From: Haloarchaeobius iranensis
GTDB lineage: Archaea; Halobacteriota; Halobacteria; Halobacteriales; Natrialbaceae
Length of the DNA stretch: 64,000 bases
NCBI RefSeq assembly: GCF_900103505.1
Contig: NZ_FNIA01000006.1
Span: 62,001-126,000 of the forward strand
Reading direction: 5' to 3'
Below, piece after piece: positions 34,458 to 44,161 of the stretch. Each line of letters begins with the position of its first letter. Position 1 is the first letter of the stretch. Under the pieces are notes generated by a model, which was not told the origin of the DNA, made no database searches, and saw only the letters and a program-made list of their open reading frames with translations. Made by a program: the position numbers and the translations under genes.

Positions 34458-35708
34458 TCAGTCACCGAACAGGCTCGTGTGCACGGGCGCGAACTCGTCG
34501 CCGTCGTCGCTCGATTCGGCGGTGTCGGTGACGGCCTGGCCGGCGACGCCGTCGGCGACGAAATCGGCCAGCGGCGGCCCGACGCGCTCGGGTTCGACGA
34601 GGAAGGCGTCGTGGCCGTGGTCGGAGTCGACGACGTGGTGGGCGACGGGCACGTCGGCCTCGCGGGCGGCCTCTGCGAGTTCCTCGGACTGGCCGACGGT
34701 GAAGTGCCAGTCGCCGGTAAAGGAGAGGCAGAGCAGCTCGCCGTCGAACGCGCCGAGGGCGGCCGCGTCGGACTCGTAGCCGGCGGCGGCGTCGTACTCG
34801 TCCATCGCGCGGAGGAGGTAGAGGTACGCGTTGGCGTCGAAGCGCTCGACGAACCGTTCGGCGTTGTAGTCGAGGTAGGACTCGACGTCGCGGTACGGGA
34901 AGAACGAGGCGGCGGGGTCGGGCGACTCGCGCCCGTGGCCGCGGCCGGCCGAGCGGCGGCCGAACTTGCCGTCCATGGAGGCCTTCGAGAGGTACATGAT
35001 GTGGCCGATGCGGCGGGCCTGCGCGAGGCCGTCGTCGGGGTCCGGGCGGTCGTCGCCGTAGTAGTCGCCGCCGTTCCAGTTCGGGTCGGTGGTGATGGCG
35101 CGGCGCGCGACCGTGTCGAGGCCGAGGCACTGCGCGTCGAGCCGCGGCGCGGCGGCGACGACCGCGACGTGGTCCACGTCGTCGGGGTACTGCACCGCCC
35201 AGTCGAGGGCGTTCATGCCGCCGACGCTCCCGCCGACGACCGCCCGGAGGCGACCGACGCCGAGGTGGTCGAGGAGGCGGCGCTGTGCGCGGGTCCAGTC
35301 GGCGACGGTGACCGGCGGGAAGTCGGTCCCCCAGGGCTCGCCGTCTGGCCCCTCGGTCGGCGGCCCGGAGGAGCCGTAACAGGAGCCCGGGACGTTCGCG
35401 CAGACGACGAACTGCTCGCCGGTGTCGATCGCCTTCCCGGGCCCGACCACGTCACCCCACCAGGCGCGGGCCTGCCCGGCGGTGTCGCTGCTGCCGTCGT
35501 CGTTCCCGCCGTCCCCGCGCTCCGGCCGCCGGGCGACGTGCTGGCTGCCGGTGAGCGCGTGGCAGACGAGCACCGCGTTGCCCGCGTGGCGGTCGCCGTC
35601 GGCGGGCTCGTACTCGCCGTAGGTCTCGTAGGCGATCTCGAGGTGCTCGATGGACTCGCCGCACTCGAACGTGAACTCGCCGAGGTCGGCGACGCCGCGC
35701 TCGTTCAT
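34458..35708 (-). CDS. metX: Homoserine O-acetyltransferase
   Basis: Alpha/beta hydrolase that activates homoserine by acetyl (or succinyl) transfer; 416 residues. The nucleophile elbow is [12 protein letters not shown]. The catalytic histidine lies in [12 protein letters not shown] and the oxyanion region in CHALTGSQH. An acidic insert around residues 60-80 and a glycine/arginine-rich loop near residue 245 are haloarchaeal additions. Its ATG overlaps the stop of the upstream metY copy by 4 nt (35705-35708), so the two enzymes of the route are made together. Confidence 0.93.
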   Translation of the reverse strand: MNERGVADLGEFTFECGESIEHLEIAYETYGEYEPADGDRHAGNAVLVCHALTGSQHVARRPERGDGGNDDGSSDTAGQARAWWGDVVGPGKAIDTGEQFVVCANVPGSCYGSSGPPTEGPDGEPWGTDFPPVTVADWTRAQRRLLDHLGVGRLRAVVGGSVGGMNALDWAVQYPDDVDHVAVVAAAPRLDAQCLGLDTVARRAITTDPNWNGGDYYGDDRPDPDDGLAQARRIGHIMYLSKASMDGKFGRRSAGRGHGRESPDPAASFFPYRDVESYLDYNAERFVERFDANAYLYLLRAMDEYDAAAGYESDAAALGAFDGELLCLSFTGDWHFTVGQSEELAEAAREADVPVAHHVVDSDHGHDAFLVEPERVGPPLADFVADGVAGQAVTDTAESSDDGDEFAPVHTSLFGD

Positions 35709-37012
35709 CGGGACTCCTCCCCGGCTGCCTGCTGGGAGCCGGTCGCCGCCGCGATGGCCTGCTCGACGTCGGCCAGCAGGTCCGTCGGGTCCTCGATGCC
35801 GACGGAGAACCGGAGCAGGTCCGGCGTGACGCCGGCGTCGCGCTGCTCCGCCTCGGTGAGCTGGGCGTGGGTCGTGCTCGCCGGGTGGATGACGAGCGAC
35901 TTCGCGTCGCCGACGTTCGCGAGGAACGACGTGACATCGACGGCCTCGCAGAAGCGCTTGCCGCCGGCGTAGCCGTTCTCCAGCCCGAACGTGAGCATCC
36001 CGCCGTAGTCGGCGAGGTACCGGCTGGCGTTCCCGTGAGTCGGGTGCGAGTCGAGGCCCGGGTGGGAGACCCAGGCCACGTCCGCGTGGTCGTCGAGGTA
36101 CTCCGCGAGGATGATGGCGTTCTCGCAGTGCCGGTCCATCCGGAGCGGGAGGGTCTCGATGCCCTGCAGGGTCTGCCAGGCGTCGAACGGCGACTGCTGG
36201 TTGCCGAGCGCGCGGAGCGACCGGTACTGGACGGCCTTCGCCAGCGGCGCGTCGAACCGCTCGGAGAAGTCGACGCCGTCGTAGCCCGGACTCTCGCCCG
36301 CGAGCTCGTCGTAGCCGCCGGCCGCCCAGTCGAACGTCCCGCCGTCGACGACGACCCCGCCGACGGTGGTGCCCGAGCCGTGGAGCCACTTCGTCGTCGA
36401 CTCCCAGACCACGTCGGCCCCGTGTTCGAGGGGCCGACAGAGGTGCGAGGTGGCGAACGTGTTGTCGACGACGAGGGGCACGTCGTGGGCGTGTGCGAGT
36501 TCGGCGACGCGCTCGAAGTCCGGCGTCACCAGCGAGGGGTTGCCGACCGTCTCGACGTGGACGTACGCGGTGTCCCCGTCGATTGCGTCGGCGTAGGCGT
36601 CGTAATCGAGCGTCTCGACGAACGTGGTCTCGATGCCGCGTCGCGGGGCGATGTTCGAGAGGTACGAGGTCGTGCCGCCGTAGGTGTCGGTCGAGCAGAC
36701 GACGTTGTCCCCCGCCTCGGCGAGGACGAGCGTGAGGGCGTCCAGGGCCGCCATCCCGCTGGCGGTGGCGGTCGCGCCTGCCGCGTCGTGGAGCGCTGCG
36801 AGCCGTTCCTGGAGGCGGTCGACCGTCGGGTTGGAGATGCGGGAGTAGACGTGGTCGTCGCGGTCGAGCGCGTACCGGGCGGCGGCGTCGTCGGCGTTCG
36901 GGAACGTGTACGAGGTGGTCTGGTAGATGGGGGGCGCGCGGGCCCCTGTCGCTGGGTCCGGCTCCCCGCCCGCGTGGAGGGCGCGGGTGTCGAAGCTGGC
37001 GTCGTCGTTCAT
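35705..37012 (-). CDS. metY: O-acetylhomoserine sulfhydrylase, copy 2
   Basis: 435-residue paralogue of the other metY, with the same PLP site [12 protein letters not shown] and the blocks [19 protein letters not shown] and [11 protein letters not shown]. It leads the metY-metX operon and is the more likely biosynthetic enzyme; the other copy may use different thiols (inference). Stretches of DNA are nearly identical between the copies, for example around the PLP lysine. A TATA element (TTATAC) inside an inverted repeat precedes it. Confidence 0.92.
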   Translation of the reverse strand: MNDDASFDTRALHAGGEPDPATGARAPPIYQTTSYTFPNADDAAARYALDRDDHVYSRISNPTVDRLQERLAALHDAAGATATASGMAALDALTLVLAEAGDNVVCSTDTYGGTTSYLSNIAPRRGIETTFVETLDYDAYADAIDGDTAYVHVETVGNPSLVTPDFERVAELAHAHDVPLVVDNTFATSHLCRPLEHGADVVWESTTKWLHGSGTTVGGVVVDGGTFDWAAGGYDELAGESPGYDGVDFSERFDAPLAKAVQYRSLRALGNQQSPFDAWQTLQGIETLPLRMDRHCENAIILAEYLDDHADVAWVSHPGLDSHPTHGNASRYLADYGGMLTFGLENGYAGGKRFCEAVDVTSFLANVGDAKSLVIHPASTTHAQLTEAEQRDAGVTPDLLRFSVGIEDPTDLLADVEQAIAAATGSQQAAGEESR

Positions 37013-37382
37013 GTATGTGGTGCATATTGCTGCAAGCCCGTATAACTCTCAGTTACGGCAATATTCGATGGGACCGGCGGTGTGCCGACGTGGCCCACAC
37101 CAGGTGTCCGAGACGCCAGCGGCTGCCGGGGCGTCCGTCGTCGAAGAGGCACGGGAAAGAGAGTCGAATGGTGGTGGATTCAGCAGGCAGTCCGGGTCGG
37201 TCGGGAGTCCGACCCGGGTGGGTGCAGGGGCCGAGTCAGTCCGGTCCAACGAACATGCAGATAGGCGCAGATGGCTCGGCCCGGTCGTGGCTTGAGGTGC
37301 GGAGCGAAAAGAGGGGGCGGCCGATTCCAAGCGACTGAGAATCGGCGGGGCGCTTCAGTAGTCCCGGTCCAATCCGGGCGAC
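37013..37382. other. Gene-free interval upstream of metY-metX
   Basis: This 370-nt stretch holds the metY-metX promoter next to the start codon. I see no coding frame, RNA gene or repeat in the remainder. Confidence 0.6.
37024..37064 (-). promoter_or_regulatory. Candidate met operator around the TATA element
   Basis: The 7-bp arms ATATTGC (37024-37030) and GCAATAT (37058-37064) are exact reverse complements with a 27-nt spacer. Read on the minus strand, the spacer contains GTTATACG, a TATA element about 28-34 nt before the metY ATG. A dimeric repressor binding both arms would block the basal factors. Confidence 0.45.
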
Positions 37383-38834
37383 TCAGTACAGGTTGACGTT
37401 GACGTTCTTGACCTGCGTGTACTCCTCGATGGCTTCCTCGCCCTGCTCGCGGCCGTAGCCGGACTCCTTGTAGCCGCCGAACGGCGTCTGCGGGAAGGTG
37501 ACCGGGTACTCGTTGATGGAGACCATGCCGTACTCCAGGCGCTCGGCGACGCGGTGTGCGCGCTTGATGTCGTTCGTCCAGATGCCCGACATCAGGCCGT
37601 ACGGCGAGTCGTTGGCGATCTCGATGCCCTCCTCCTCGTCGCTGAACTCGATGACCGAGAGCACCGGCCCGAAGATCTCCTCGCGGGCGACGGTCATGTC
37701 GTTGGTCACGTCGGTCAGCACGGTCGGCTCGACGAAGTGACCGACGTCCTTGTCGTCGGGGACGCCACCGCCGGCGGCGACGGTCGCGCCCTCCTCGACG
37801 CCCTGCTCGATGTACGAGAGGACCTCGTCCTGCTGGCTGGCGGAGACCTGCGGACCCATCCGGCCGTCGTCGTCGATGCCGGAGCCGAGCGGCGTCCCCT
37901 CGGCCATCTCGCAGACCATCTCGACCAGCTCGTCGTGGACGTCCTCGTGGACGACCAGGCGCGAGCCGGCCCAGCACATCTGGCCGCAGTTCATGAAGAT
38001 ACCGTTGCGGACGCCCTTCGACGTGGCGTCGAGGTCGGCGTCCGGGAAGACGACGTGCGGGCCCTTGCCGCCGAGTTCGAGCGTGACGCCGGTGACGTGC
38101 TCGCTCGCGGTCTCCATGACGTGCTTGCCGATGGCGGTCGAGCCGGTGAACGCGACGTGCTCGACGCCCTCGTGGCTGGCGAGCGCGTCACCCGCCGTGC
38201 TCCCGCGGCCGGGCAGGACGTTGAACACGCCGTCGGGCAGGCCGGCCTCCTCGGCGGCCTTCGCGTAGTACAGTGCCGACAGCGGCGTCTCGCTCGAGGG
38301 CTTCAGGATGGCCGTGTTGCCGGCGGCCAGCGCGGGCGCGAGCGAGCGGCCGGCGAGCTGGAACGGGTAGTTCCACGGGCTGATGTGGGCGGTGACGCCG
38401 AGCGGCTCCCGGCGGGTGTAGTTCAGGCGCGGGCCGTCCACGGGGATGGTGTCGCCCTGTATCTTGTCGGTCCAGCCGGCGTAGTAGCGGAACGTGTCGA
38501 CGACCATGCCGACGTCGATGGAGGCCTCGAACGGCGTCTTGCCGTTGTCGTGAGATTCGACGAGACCGATCTCCTCGTCCATCGCCTCGATGGCGTCGGC
38601 CATCGCGTGCAGGTGCTGGCCGCGCTCGCCCGGCCCCATGCGACTCCACTCGCTGTCGTGGGCCGACGCCGCCTCGGCCGCCTCGACCGCGCGGTCGACG
38701 TCCTCGGCGCCCGCCGCGGCCACCTCGGCGTACAGCTCCTCGGTCGCCGGGTCGTAGGTCTCGATACTCTCGCCGGACGCCGCGTCCGTCCATTCGCCGT
38801 CGATGTACAGCTGTGTTGGGCCATCGTATGCCAT
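37383..38834 (-). CDS. NAD(P)-dependent aldehyde dehydrogenase
   Basis: ALDH superfamily, 483 residues, full length. The catalytic cysteine is in FMNCGQMCWAGSRL and the general-base glutamate in TLELGGKGPHVVFPDADLD. The cofactor region is FTGSTAIGKHVMETA. Family words SPWNYPF and the C-terminal PFGGYKESGYGREQG are intact. It is similar to betaine/aminobutyraldehyde and general aldehyde dehydrogenases; the substrate is undetermined. I start at MAYDGPTQLYIDGEW; the 37 upstream codons are arginine-rich and not family-like. Confidence 0.92.
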   Translation of the reverse strand: MAYDGPTQLYIDGEWTDAASGESIETYDPATEELYAEVAAAGAEDVDRAVEAAEAASAHDSEWSRMGPGERGQHLHAMADAIEAMDEEIGLVESHDNGKTPFEASIDVGMVVDTFRYYAGWTDKIQGDTIPVDGPRLNYTRREPLGVTAHISPWNYPFQLAGRSLAPALAAGNTAILKPSSETPLSALYYAKAAEEAGLPDGVFNVLPGRGSTAGDALASHEGVEHVAFTGSTAIGKHVMETASEHVTGVTLELGGKGPHVVFPDADLDATSKGVRNGIFMNCGQMCWAGSRLVVHEDVHDELVEMVCEMAEGTPLGSGIDDDGRMGPQVSASQQDEVLSYIEQGVEEGATVAAGGGVPDDKDVGHFVEPTVLTDVTNDMTVAREEIFGPVLSVIEFSDEEEGIEIANDSPYGLMSGIWTNDIKRAHRVAERLEYGMVSINEYPVTFPQTPFGGYKESGYGREQGEEAIEEYTQVKNVNVNLY

Positions 38835-38983
38835 AGACGGTGGTTCGGCGTCAGGCGGATTAGTAGTACCGGAGCGTGGCAAGGCGCGCCGGGTCTCCCG
38901 GCGCGCCAGGCGGACCCCGGAATCGGCCCGGCGCGGGGCACCCACGAGACAGGCTTTTCACCCGGGGGCACGCGCCTCCACGT

Positions 38984-39895
38984 ATGACAGCAGGCGACGT
39001 GAACGAAGTCACGACGGGCCAGTGCTCCGACCTGTACTACGTCGACACCGGGATGTACGGCACCGCCGAGTACGGCGCGGTCTACGTCCTCGACGCCGAC
39101 GAGGTGGCGCTCGTCGACACCGGTATCGGCACCCACCACGACCGCATCCTCGACGCGCTGGACGAGCTCGACATCGCAGCCGATGCGGTCGAACACCTGG
39201 TGGTCACGCACGTCCACCTCGACCACGCGGGCGGGGCGGGCTTCCTCGCCGACACGTGCGAGAACGCGACGGTCTGGGTGCACGAGCAGGGCGCGCGCCA
39301 CCTCGCCGACCCGTCGCGGCTCTGGGAGGGGACGAAGGCCGCGGTCGGCGACCAGATAGAGTGGTACACCGAGCCGGAGCCGGTGCCGGAGGACCGCATC
39401 GAGACGCTGGCCGACGGCGACGCCATCGACCTCGGGGACAGGGAACTGCAGGCAGCGCACGCCCCCGGACACGCACCCCACCAGCACGTGTTCCACGACC
39501 CCGCGAACGACGCGGTGTTCACGGCGGACGCGGCGGGCATCTACGTGCCGAGCCTCGACGTGGTGCGCGAGACGACGCCGCCGCCGCAGTTCGACCTGGA
39601 GCGGGCGCTCGCCGACGTGGAGACCATCCGGTCGTTCGAGCCGTCGACGCTGCTGTACCCGCACTTCGGGCCCGCCGAGACGGACGACCGGCTCACCGAG
39701 TACGAGGCCCGGCTGGAGTCCTGGGTCGCGGCCGTGGCGGAGAAGCGCGACGAGCTGGCCGACGACGAGGCCGTCGTCGAGCACTTCGCGGAGACGACGG
39801 AGATGGCCGAGCTCTGGGGCGAACGCAAGGCCCGAGGCGAGACGGGGATGAACGTCCGGGGTGTGCTCCGGTACCTCGACAGCCGGGAGGAGTAG
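38984..39895 (+). CDS. MBL-fold metallo-hydrolase
   Basis: Metallo-beta-lactamase fold, 303 residues. The metal motif is THVHLDHAGGAGF; further ligands are in AHAPGHAPHQHVF and FTADAAGIY, where aspartate bridges the two metals. The final helical part resembles long MBL hydrolases rather than glyoxalase II. The substrate is unknown. It is divergent from the aldehyde dehydrogenase and upstream of acyl-CoA synthetases, so a role with acyl or thioester compounds is possible (inference). Confidence 0.85.
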   Translation: MTAGDVNEVTTGQCSDLYYVDTGMYGTAEYGAVYVLDADEVALVDTGIGTHHDRILDALDELDIAADAVEHLVVTHVHLDHAGGAGFLADTCENATVWVHEQGARHLADPSRLWEGTKAAVGDQIEWYTEPEPVPEDRIETLADGDAIDLGDRELQAAHAPGHAPHQHVFHDPANDAVFTADAAGIYVPSLDVVRETTPPPQFDLERALADVETIRSFEPSTLLYPHFGPAETDDRLTEYEARLESWVAAVAEKRDELADDEAVVEHFAETTEMAELWGERKARGETGMNVRGVLRYLDSREE

Positions 39896-39937
39896 CCGGT
39901 GTTGCCGTCGGGGAGAAACTGACCGAAAGTTCAGGTG

Positions 39938-39946
39938 TTTTTATCC
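39938..39946 (+). promoter_or_regulatory. TATA element of the first acyl-CoA synthetase
   Basis: TTTTTATCC lies 24-32 nt before the ATG at 39970, an almost leaderless arrangement. The tandem paralogue has TTTTATCA at 42023-42030 at a similar distance from its ATG, so each synthetase has its own promoter. Confidence 0.5.
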
Positions 39947-39969
39947 CCTCTGCAGTACAGGGGTGTGGT

Positions 39970-41919
39970 ATGAACTGGCAGGAGGCGGAGCGAGAGTACA
40001 CCGACGAGGTGACAGGTGAGACGAACCTCGCCCGGATGTTCGAGGACAGCGCCGAGCGACACGCGGGCCGGCCGGCACAGATGTTCAAGGGCGGGGTGTA
40101 CGACCGTTCGCTGACGGACTCCGTCGTCCCGGCGGCGCCGGAGGGCGAGTTTCGCGCCATCAGCTACGACGACATGCGGACCATCGTCCGGCACCTCGCC
40201 GCCGGGTTCCGGGACCTCGGCGTCGGCGCGGGCGACCGCGTCGGTATCTTCTCGAACACGCGGATGGAGTGGGCCCAGTGCGACTTCGGCCTGCTCTCGG
40301 CCGGCGCGGTCGTGACGACGGTGTACTCGGGCTCGTCGTCCCGGCAGGTGCGCTACCTGCTCGACGACCCGAACGCGTCGGGTGTCGTCGTCGAGAACGC
40401 GGACGCGCTGTCGCACGTCCTCGAAGTGGAGGAGGACCTCGACCTCGAGTTCATCGTCTCGATGGACCGCCTCGACGGCCACAACGAGCGCGACGACATC
40501 CTCACGCTCGCCGATGTTCACGACCGGGGCGCGGAGCGGTTCGACCGCGACGAGTACGAGTCCTGGGTGGACTCGCGCGGGCTGGACGACCTCGCGAGCC
40601 TCATCTACACCTCCGGAACGACGGGCCAGCCGAAGGGTGTCCAGCTCACCCACGGGAACTTCCGCGCGAACGTGAACCAGATCAGGAAGCGGTACGGCCC
40701 GCGACCGGACAAAGGTGACCTCCCGGTCATCGACGACAACACCCGGACGGTGTCGTACCTGCCGCTGGCGCACGTGTTCGAGCGGCTCGCCGGGCACTTC
40801 GAGATGTTCGCCTCCGGCGCCTGCGTCGGCTACGCCGAGAGCCCCGACACGCTGCAGGAGGACTTCGCGGCGGTGCAGCCCAACGCGGCAACGAGCGTCC
40901 CCCGGGTGTACGAGAAGATCTACGACGCCATCCGCGAGCAGGCCGAGACCTCCGGCCTGCGCTCGCGCATCTTCGATTGGGCGACCGACGTCGGCGTGGA
41001 GTACCACGAGACCGAGGACCCGGGGGTCGCGCTCCGGGCGAAGGCCAAACTCGCGGACAAGCTGGTGTTCCAGAAGGTTCGCGAGGCGCTGGGCGGGAAC
41101 GTCGACTTCCTCATCAGCGGCGGCGGCTCGCTCTCGGCGGAGCTCTGTGCGCTGTACCACGCGATGGGGCTGCCCATCATGGAGGGCTACGGCCTCACGG
41201 AGACCGCACCCGTCGTCGCGGTCAACCCGCCGGAGGAGCCGAAGATCGGTACCATCGGCCCGCCGGTGGTCGACGTGGATGTCTACATCGACGAGGAGGT
41301 CGTCGAGCAGGCGACGTTCGCCGACGACCCCGGGCAGGTCGGCGAGCTGCTCGTCCACGGCCCGAACGTCACCGAGGGCTACTGGGAGAAGCCCGGGGAG
41401 ACGACACAGGCGTTCACCGAGATTGACGGCAAGCAGTGGTTCCGCACCGGCGACGTGGTCCACCGCCGACCCGACGGCTACATCGAGTTCCGCGAGCGCT
41501 CGAAGCAGATCCTCGTGCTCTCGACCGGGAAGAACGTCGCGCCCGCACCCATCGAGGACGCCTTCGCCGCCTCGCCGGTCGTCGAGCAGTGCATGGTCGT
41601 CGGCGACGGCGAGAAGTTCGTCGGCGCGCTCATGGTGCCGAACCTCGAGCGGCTCCGCGACGAAGCTGCCGAGGACGGCACCGACCTCCCCGACGACGAC
41701 GAGGCGGCCGTCGACCACGAGTACGTCCAGAACCGCGTCCGGGAGGAGGTCGACCGCATCAACCCGCAGTTCGAGACGCACGAACAGATCAAGCAGTTCC
41801 GGCTGGTCACCGAGGAGTTCACCGAGGAGAACGACCTGCTGACGCCGACGATGAAGAAGAAGCGCCGGAACATCATCGACGTCCACGACGAGCTCATCGA
41901 CGACATCTACGCGGAGTGA
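39970..41919 (+). CDS. Long-chain acyl-CoA synthetase, copy 1
   Basis: ANL-family adenylating enzyme that activates fatty acids to CoA thioesters; 649 residues. The P-loop is YTSGTTGQPKGVQLTH, with SYLPLAHVFER, MEGYGLTETAP (adenine site) and RTGDVVHRRPDGY following. The catalytic lysine of the mobile C-domain is in LTPTMKKKRRNI. The FadD/AMP-forming long-chain subtype is likely. It is followed 137 nt later by a paralogue with patches of near-identical DNA. Confidence 0.92.
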   Translation: MNWQEAEREYTDEVTGETNLARMFEDSAERHAGRPAQMFKGGVYDRSLTDSVVPAAPEGEFRAISYDDMRTIVRHLAAGFRDLGVGAGDRVGIFSNTRMEWAQCDFGLLSAGAVVTTVYSGSSSRQVRYLLDDPNASGVVVENADALSHVLEVEEDLDLEFIVSMDRLDGHNERDDILTLADVHDRGAERFDRDEYESWVDSRGLDDLASLIYTSGTTGQPKGVQLTHGNFRANVNQIRKRYGPRPDKGDLPVIDDNTRTVSYLPLAHVFERLAGHFEMFASGACVGYAESPDTLQEDFAAVQPNAATSVPRVYEKIYDAIREQAETSGLRSRIFDWATDVGVEYHETEDPGVALRAKAKLADKLVFQKVREALGGNVDFLISGGGSLSAELCALYHAMGLPIMEGYGLTETAPVVAVNPPEEPKIGTIGPPVVDVDVYIDEEVVEQATFADDPGQVGELLVHGPNVTEGYWEKPGETTQAFTEIDGKQWFRTGDVVHRRPDGYIEFRERSKQILVLSTGKNVAPAPIEDAFAASPVVEQCMVVGDGEKFVGALMVPNLERLRDEAAEDGTDLPDDDEAAVDHEYVQNRVREEVDRINPQFETHEQIKQFRLVTEEFTEENDLLTPTMKKKRRNIIDVHDELIDDIYAE

Positions 41920-42022
41920 CGCCGGCGAGCGCGTCGCGGGGCGACGACAACCCCCTCGACCATCGGCGAACAGGGTGACGGCGGCGCTTGAACTGCCGGC
42001 AACGGGCGAAACTGCCATAACC

Positions 42023-42030
42023 TTTTATCA
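42023..42030 (+). promoter_or_regulatory. TATA element of the second acyl-CoA synthetase
   Basis: TTTTATCA lies 27-34 nt before the ATG at 42057, so the second gene need not rely on read-through from the first. Confidence 0.5.
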
Positions 42031-42056
42031 TGCACCGTCCGTGTTAGTGTCCAGTC

Positions 42057-44039
42057 ATGGATTGGCGGGAGGCAGAACAACAGTTCTCCGACGACGTGAC
42101 AGGCATGAACAGCCTGGCACGGATGTTCCACGACAGCGCGGACCGACACCCGGACCGACCGGCCCAGAAGTACAAGGGGGGTGTCTACGACCGCAGCCTC
42201 GCCTCGGTGGGTGGCGTTGACGAGGCACCGACCGACGGCTACGCGACGCTCAGCTACGCCGAGATGCGGGAGGTCGTCCAGAGCCTCGCGACGGGCTTCC
42301 GGGCCCTGGGCGTCGACACGGGCGACCGGGTGGGCCTGTTCTCGGACACGCGGATGGAGTGGGCACAGTGCGACTTCGGCCTGCTCTCGGCCGGCGCGGT
42401 CGTCACCACCGTGTACGAGTCGTCCTCCCCGGCACAGGTCCGCTACCTGCTCGACGACCCCGGCGCGACGGGCGTCGTCGTCGAGAACCAGGAGCTGCTC
42501 GACCGGGTGCTCGAGGTGTCCGACTCGCTCTCGATACGCTTCATCGTCTGTATCGACGACCTCCCGCCCGAGTACGACGACGAGGAGGGCGTCTACACGC
42601 TCGGCGAGGTGTACGAGCAGGGCAGGAAGCGGTTCGACCCCGACACCTTCGAGTCGTGGCTGGACGAGACCGACGTCGACGACCTCGCGAGCCTCGTCTA
42701 CACGTCCGGGACGACTGGCCAGCCGAAGGGGGTGCGACTGACCCACCGCAACTTCCGGTCGAACGTCAACCAGACGTACCGGCGGTACGGGCCACGTCCG
42801 GACAAGCAGAGCGGGTTCCCGACGGTCGACGAGACCACGCAGACGGTGTCGTACCTGCCGCTGGCACACGTGTTCGAACGGCTCGCTGGCCACTTCCTCA
42901 TCTTCGCCGCCGGCGGCTGTGTGGGCTACGCCGAGAGCGTCGACACGCTGAAGGATGACTTCCAGGCCGTCGAGCCGACCACGGCCACGAGCGTCCCGCG
43001 GGTGTACGAGAAGATATACGACGCCATCCGCGAGCAGGCGTCCGAGAGCGGCTTCAAGGAGCGTATCTTCAACTGGGCGACCGGCGTCAGCCGCGAGTAC
43101 TACCGCTCCGACCGCCCGGGCGCGCTGCTGAAGACGCGGTACTGGCTGGCCGACAAGCTGGTATTCAGCGACGTCCGCCAGGCACTCGGCGGGGACCTCG
43201 ACTTCCTCATCAGCGGTGGCGGCACGCTCTCCGACGAGCTCTGCACCCTCTATCACGGGATGGGGCTGCCCATCTACGAGGGCTACGGGCTGACCGAGGC
43301 CGCGCCCGTCGTGTCGACGAACCCGCCGGAGGACGTCAAGATCGGCACCATCGGCCCGGCGTTCCACGATATCGACGCGCGCATCGACACCTCGGTCGTC
43401 CCCGAGGGCGAGACCGCGGACACGATGGGCAAGCTCGGCGAGCTGCTCATCAAGGGTCCGAACGTGACCGACGGCTACTGGAACAAGCCCGAGGAGACCG
43501 ACGCCACGTTCACCGAGGACGGGTTCTTCAAGACCGGCGACATCGTCCACAAGCGGCCGGACGACTACCTCGTGTTCCGCGAGCGCTCGAAGCAGATCCT
43601 CGTGCTCTCGACCGGGAAGAACGTCGCGCCAGCACCCATCGAGGACGCCTTCGCCTCCAACCATCTCGTCGAGCAGGTGATGGTGATGGGCGACGGGGAG
43701 AAGTTCATCTCCGCGCTCGTCGTCCCGAACTTCGAGGCCCTCCACGAGAGAGCGGCGGCGGAGGGCGTCGACCTGCCCGACGACGACTACGCGGCCTGTG
43801 ACGACGATTGGGCGCACGAGACCATCGAGGCGGAGGTCGCCTCGGTCAACGAGCGCTTCGAGAAGCACGAACAGATCAAGCAGTTCCGGCTGGTCGAGGA
43901 GGAGTTCACCGAGGAAAACGACCTGCTGACGCCGACGATGAAGAAGAAGCGCCGGAACATCAAGGACCGCTACGACCGGCTCGTCGAGGAGATCTACGGC
44001 GACGACGAGCGCGCCGAGGCAGCCGAAGCCGACGACTGA
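42057..44039 (+). CDS. Long-chain acyl-CoA synthetase, copy 2
   Basis: 660-residue paralogue with the same signatures: YTSGTTGQPKGVRLTH, YEGYGLTEAAPVV, KTGDIVHKRPDDY and LTPTMKKKRRNIKD. It is eleven residues longer, mostly in the N-terminal third and the acidic tail. Tandem duplication is clear. Differences in the substrate pocket region (around FLIFAAGGCVGYAES versus FEMFASGACVGYAES) could shift chain-length preference, but this cannot be read from sequence alone. Confidence 0.92.
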   Translation: MDWREAEQQFSDDVTGMNSLARMFHDSADRHPDRPAQKYKGGVYDRSLASVGGVDEAPTDGYATLSYAEMREVVQSLATGFRALGVDTGDRVGLFSDTRMEWAQCDFGLLSAGAVVTTVYESSSPAQVRYLLDDPGATGVVVENQELLDRVLEVSDSLSIRFIVCIDDLPPEYDDEEGVYTLGEVYEQGRKRFDPDTFESWLDETDVDDLASLVYTSGTTGQPKGVRLTHRNFRSNVNQTYRRYGPRPDKQSGFPTVDETTQTVSYLPLAHVFERLAGHFLIFAAGGCVGYAESVDTLKDDFQAVEPTTATSVPRVYEKIYDAIREQASESGFKERIFNWATGVSREYYRSDRPGALLKTRYWLADKLVFSDVRQALGGDLDFLISGGGTLSDELCTLYHGMGLPIYEGYGLTEAAPVVSTNPPEDVKIGTIGPAFHDIDARIDTSVVPEGETADTMGKLGELLIKGPNVTDGYWNKPEETDATFTEDGFFKTGDIVHKRPDDYLVFRERSKQILVLSTGKNVAPAPIEDAFASNHLVEQVMVMGDGEKFISALVVPNFEALHERAAAEGVDLPDDDYAACDDDWAHETIEAEVASVNERFEKHEQIKQFRLVEEEFTEENDLLTPTMKKKRRNIKDRYDRLVEEIYGDDERAEAAEADD

Positions 44040-44122
44040 TCCGGGGCTCGAACGCCGACAGCGACCCTCGTTCCCGGCTCACGCCGCGATTGGACGTCGT
44101 CCAGAAATCCTCTGGCCGCAAA

Positions 44123-44156
44123 CGGGTTGTTTATACACCAAGGGGCCAACAACCCG
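44123..44156 (+). promoter_or_regulatory. Perfect 9-bp inverted repeat around the antiporter TATA
   Basis: CGGGTTGTT (44123-44131) and AACAACCCG (44148-44156) are exact reverse complements separated by 16 nt. The TATA element (TTTATACA) starts in the left arm and runs into the spacer, and the right arm ends 6 nt before the ATG at 44162. A regulator bound here would cover both the TATA and the transcription start. Confidence 0.6.
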
Positions 44157-44161
44157 GGTAC

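Noticed and set aside
34458-37025. 855-codon open frame on the minus strand spanning metX and beyond
   Set aside because: Only the last 416 codons are metX. The upstream part is arginine/proline-rich and antisense or out of frame to the second metY, which carries all the family motifs.
38803-39969. Upstream extension of acyl-CoA synthetase copy 1
   Set aside because: The extension is arginine/proline-rich and overlaps the MBL-hydrolase gene in another frame. The ATG at 39970 matches the start of the paralogue.
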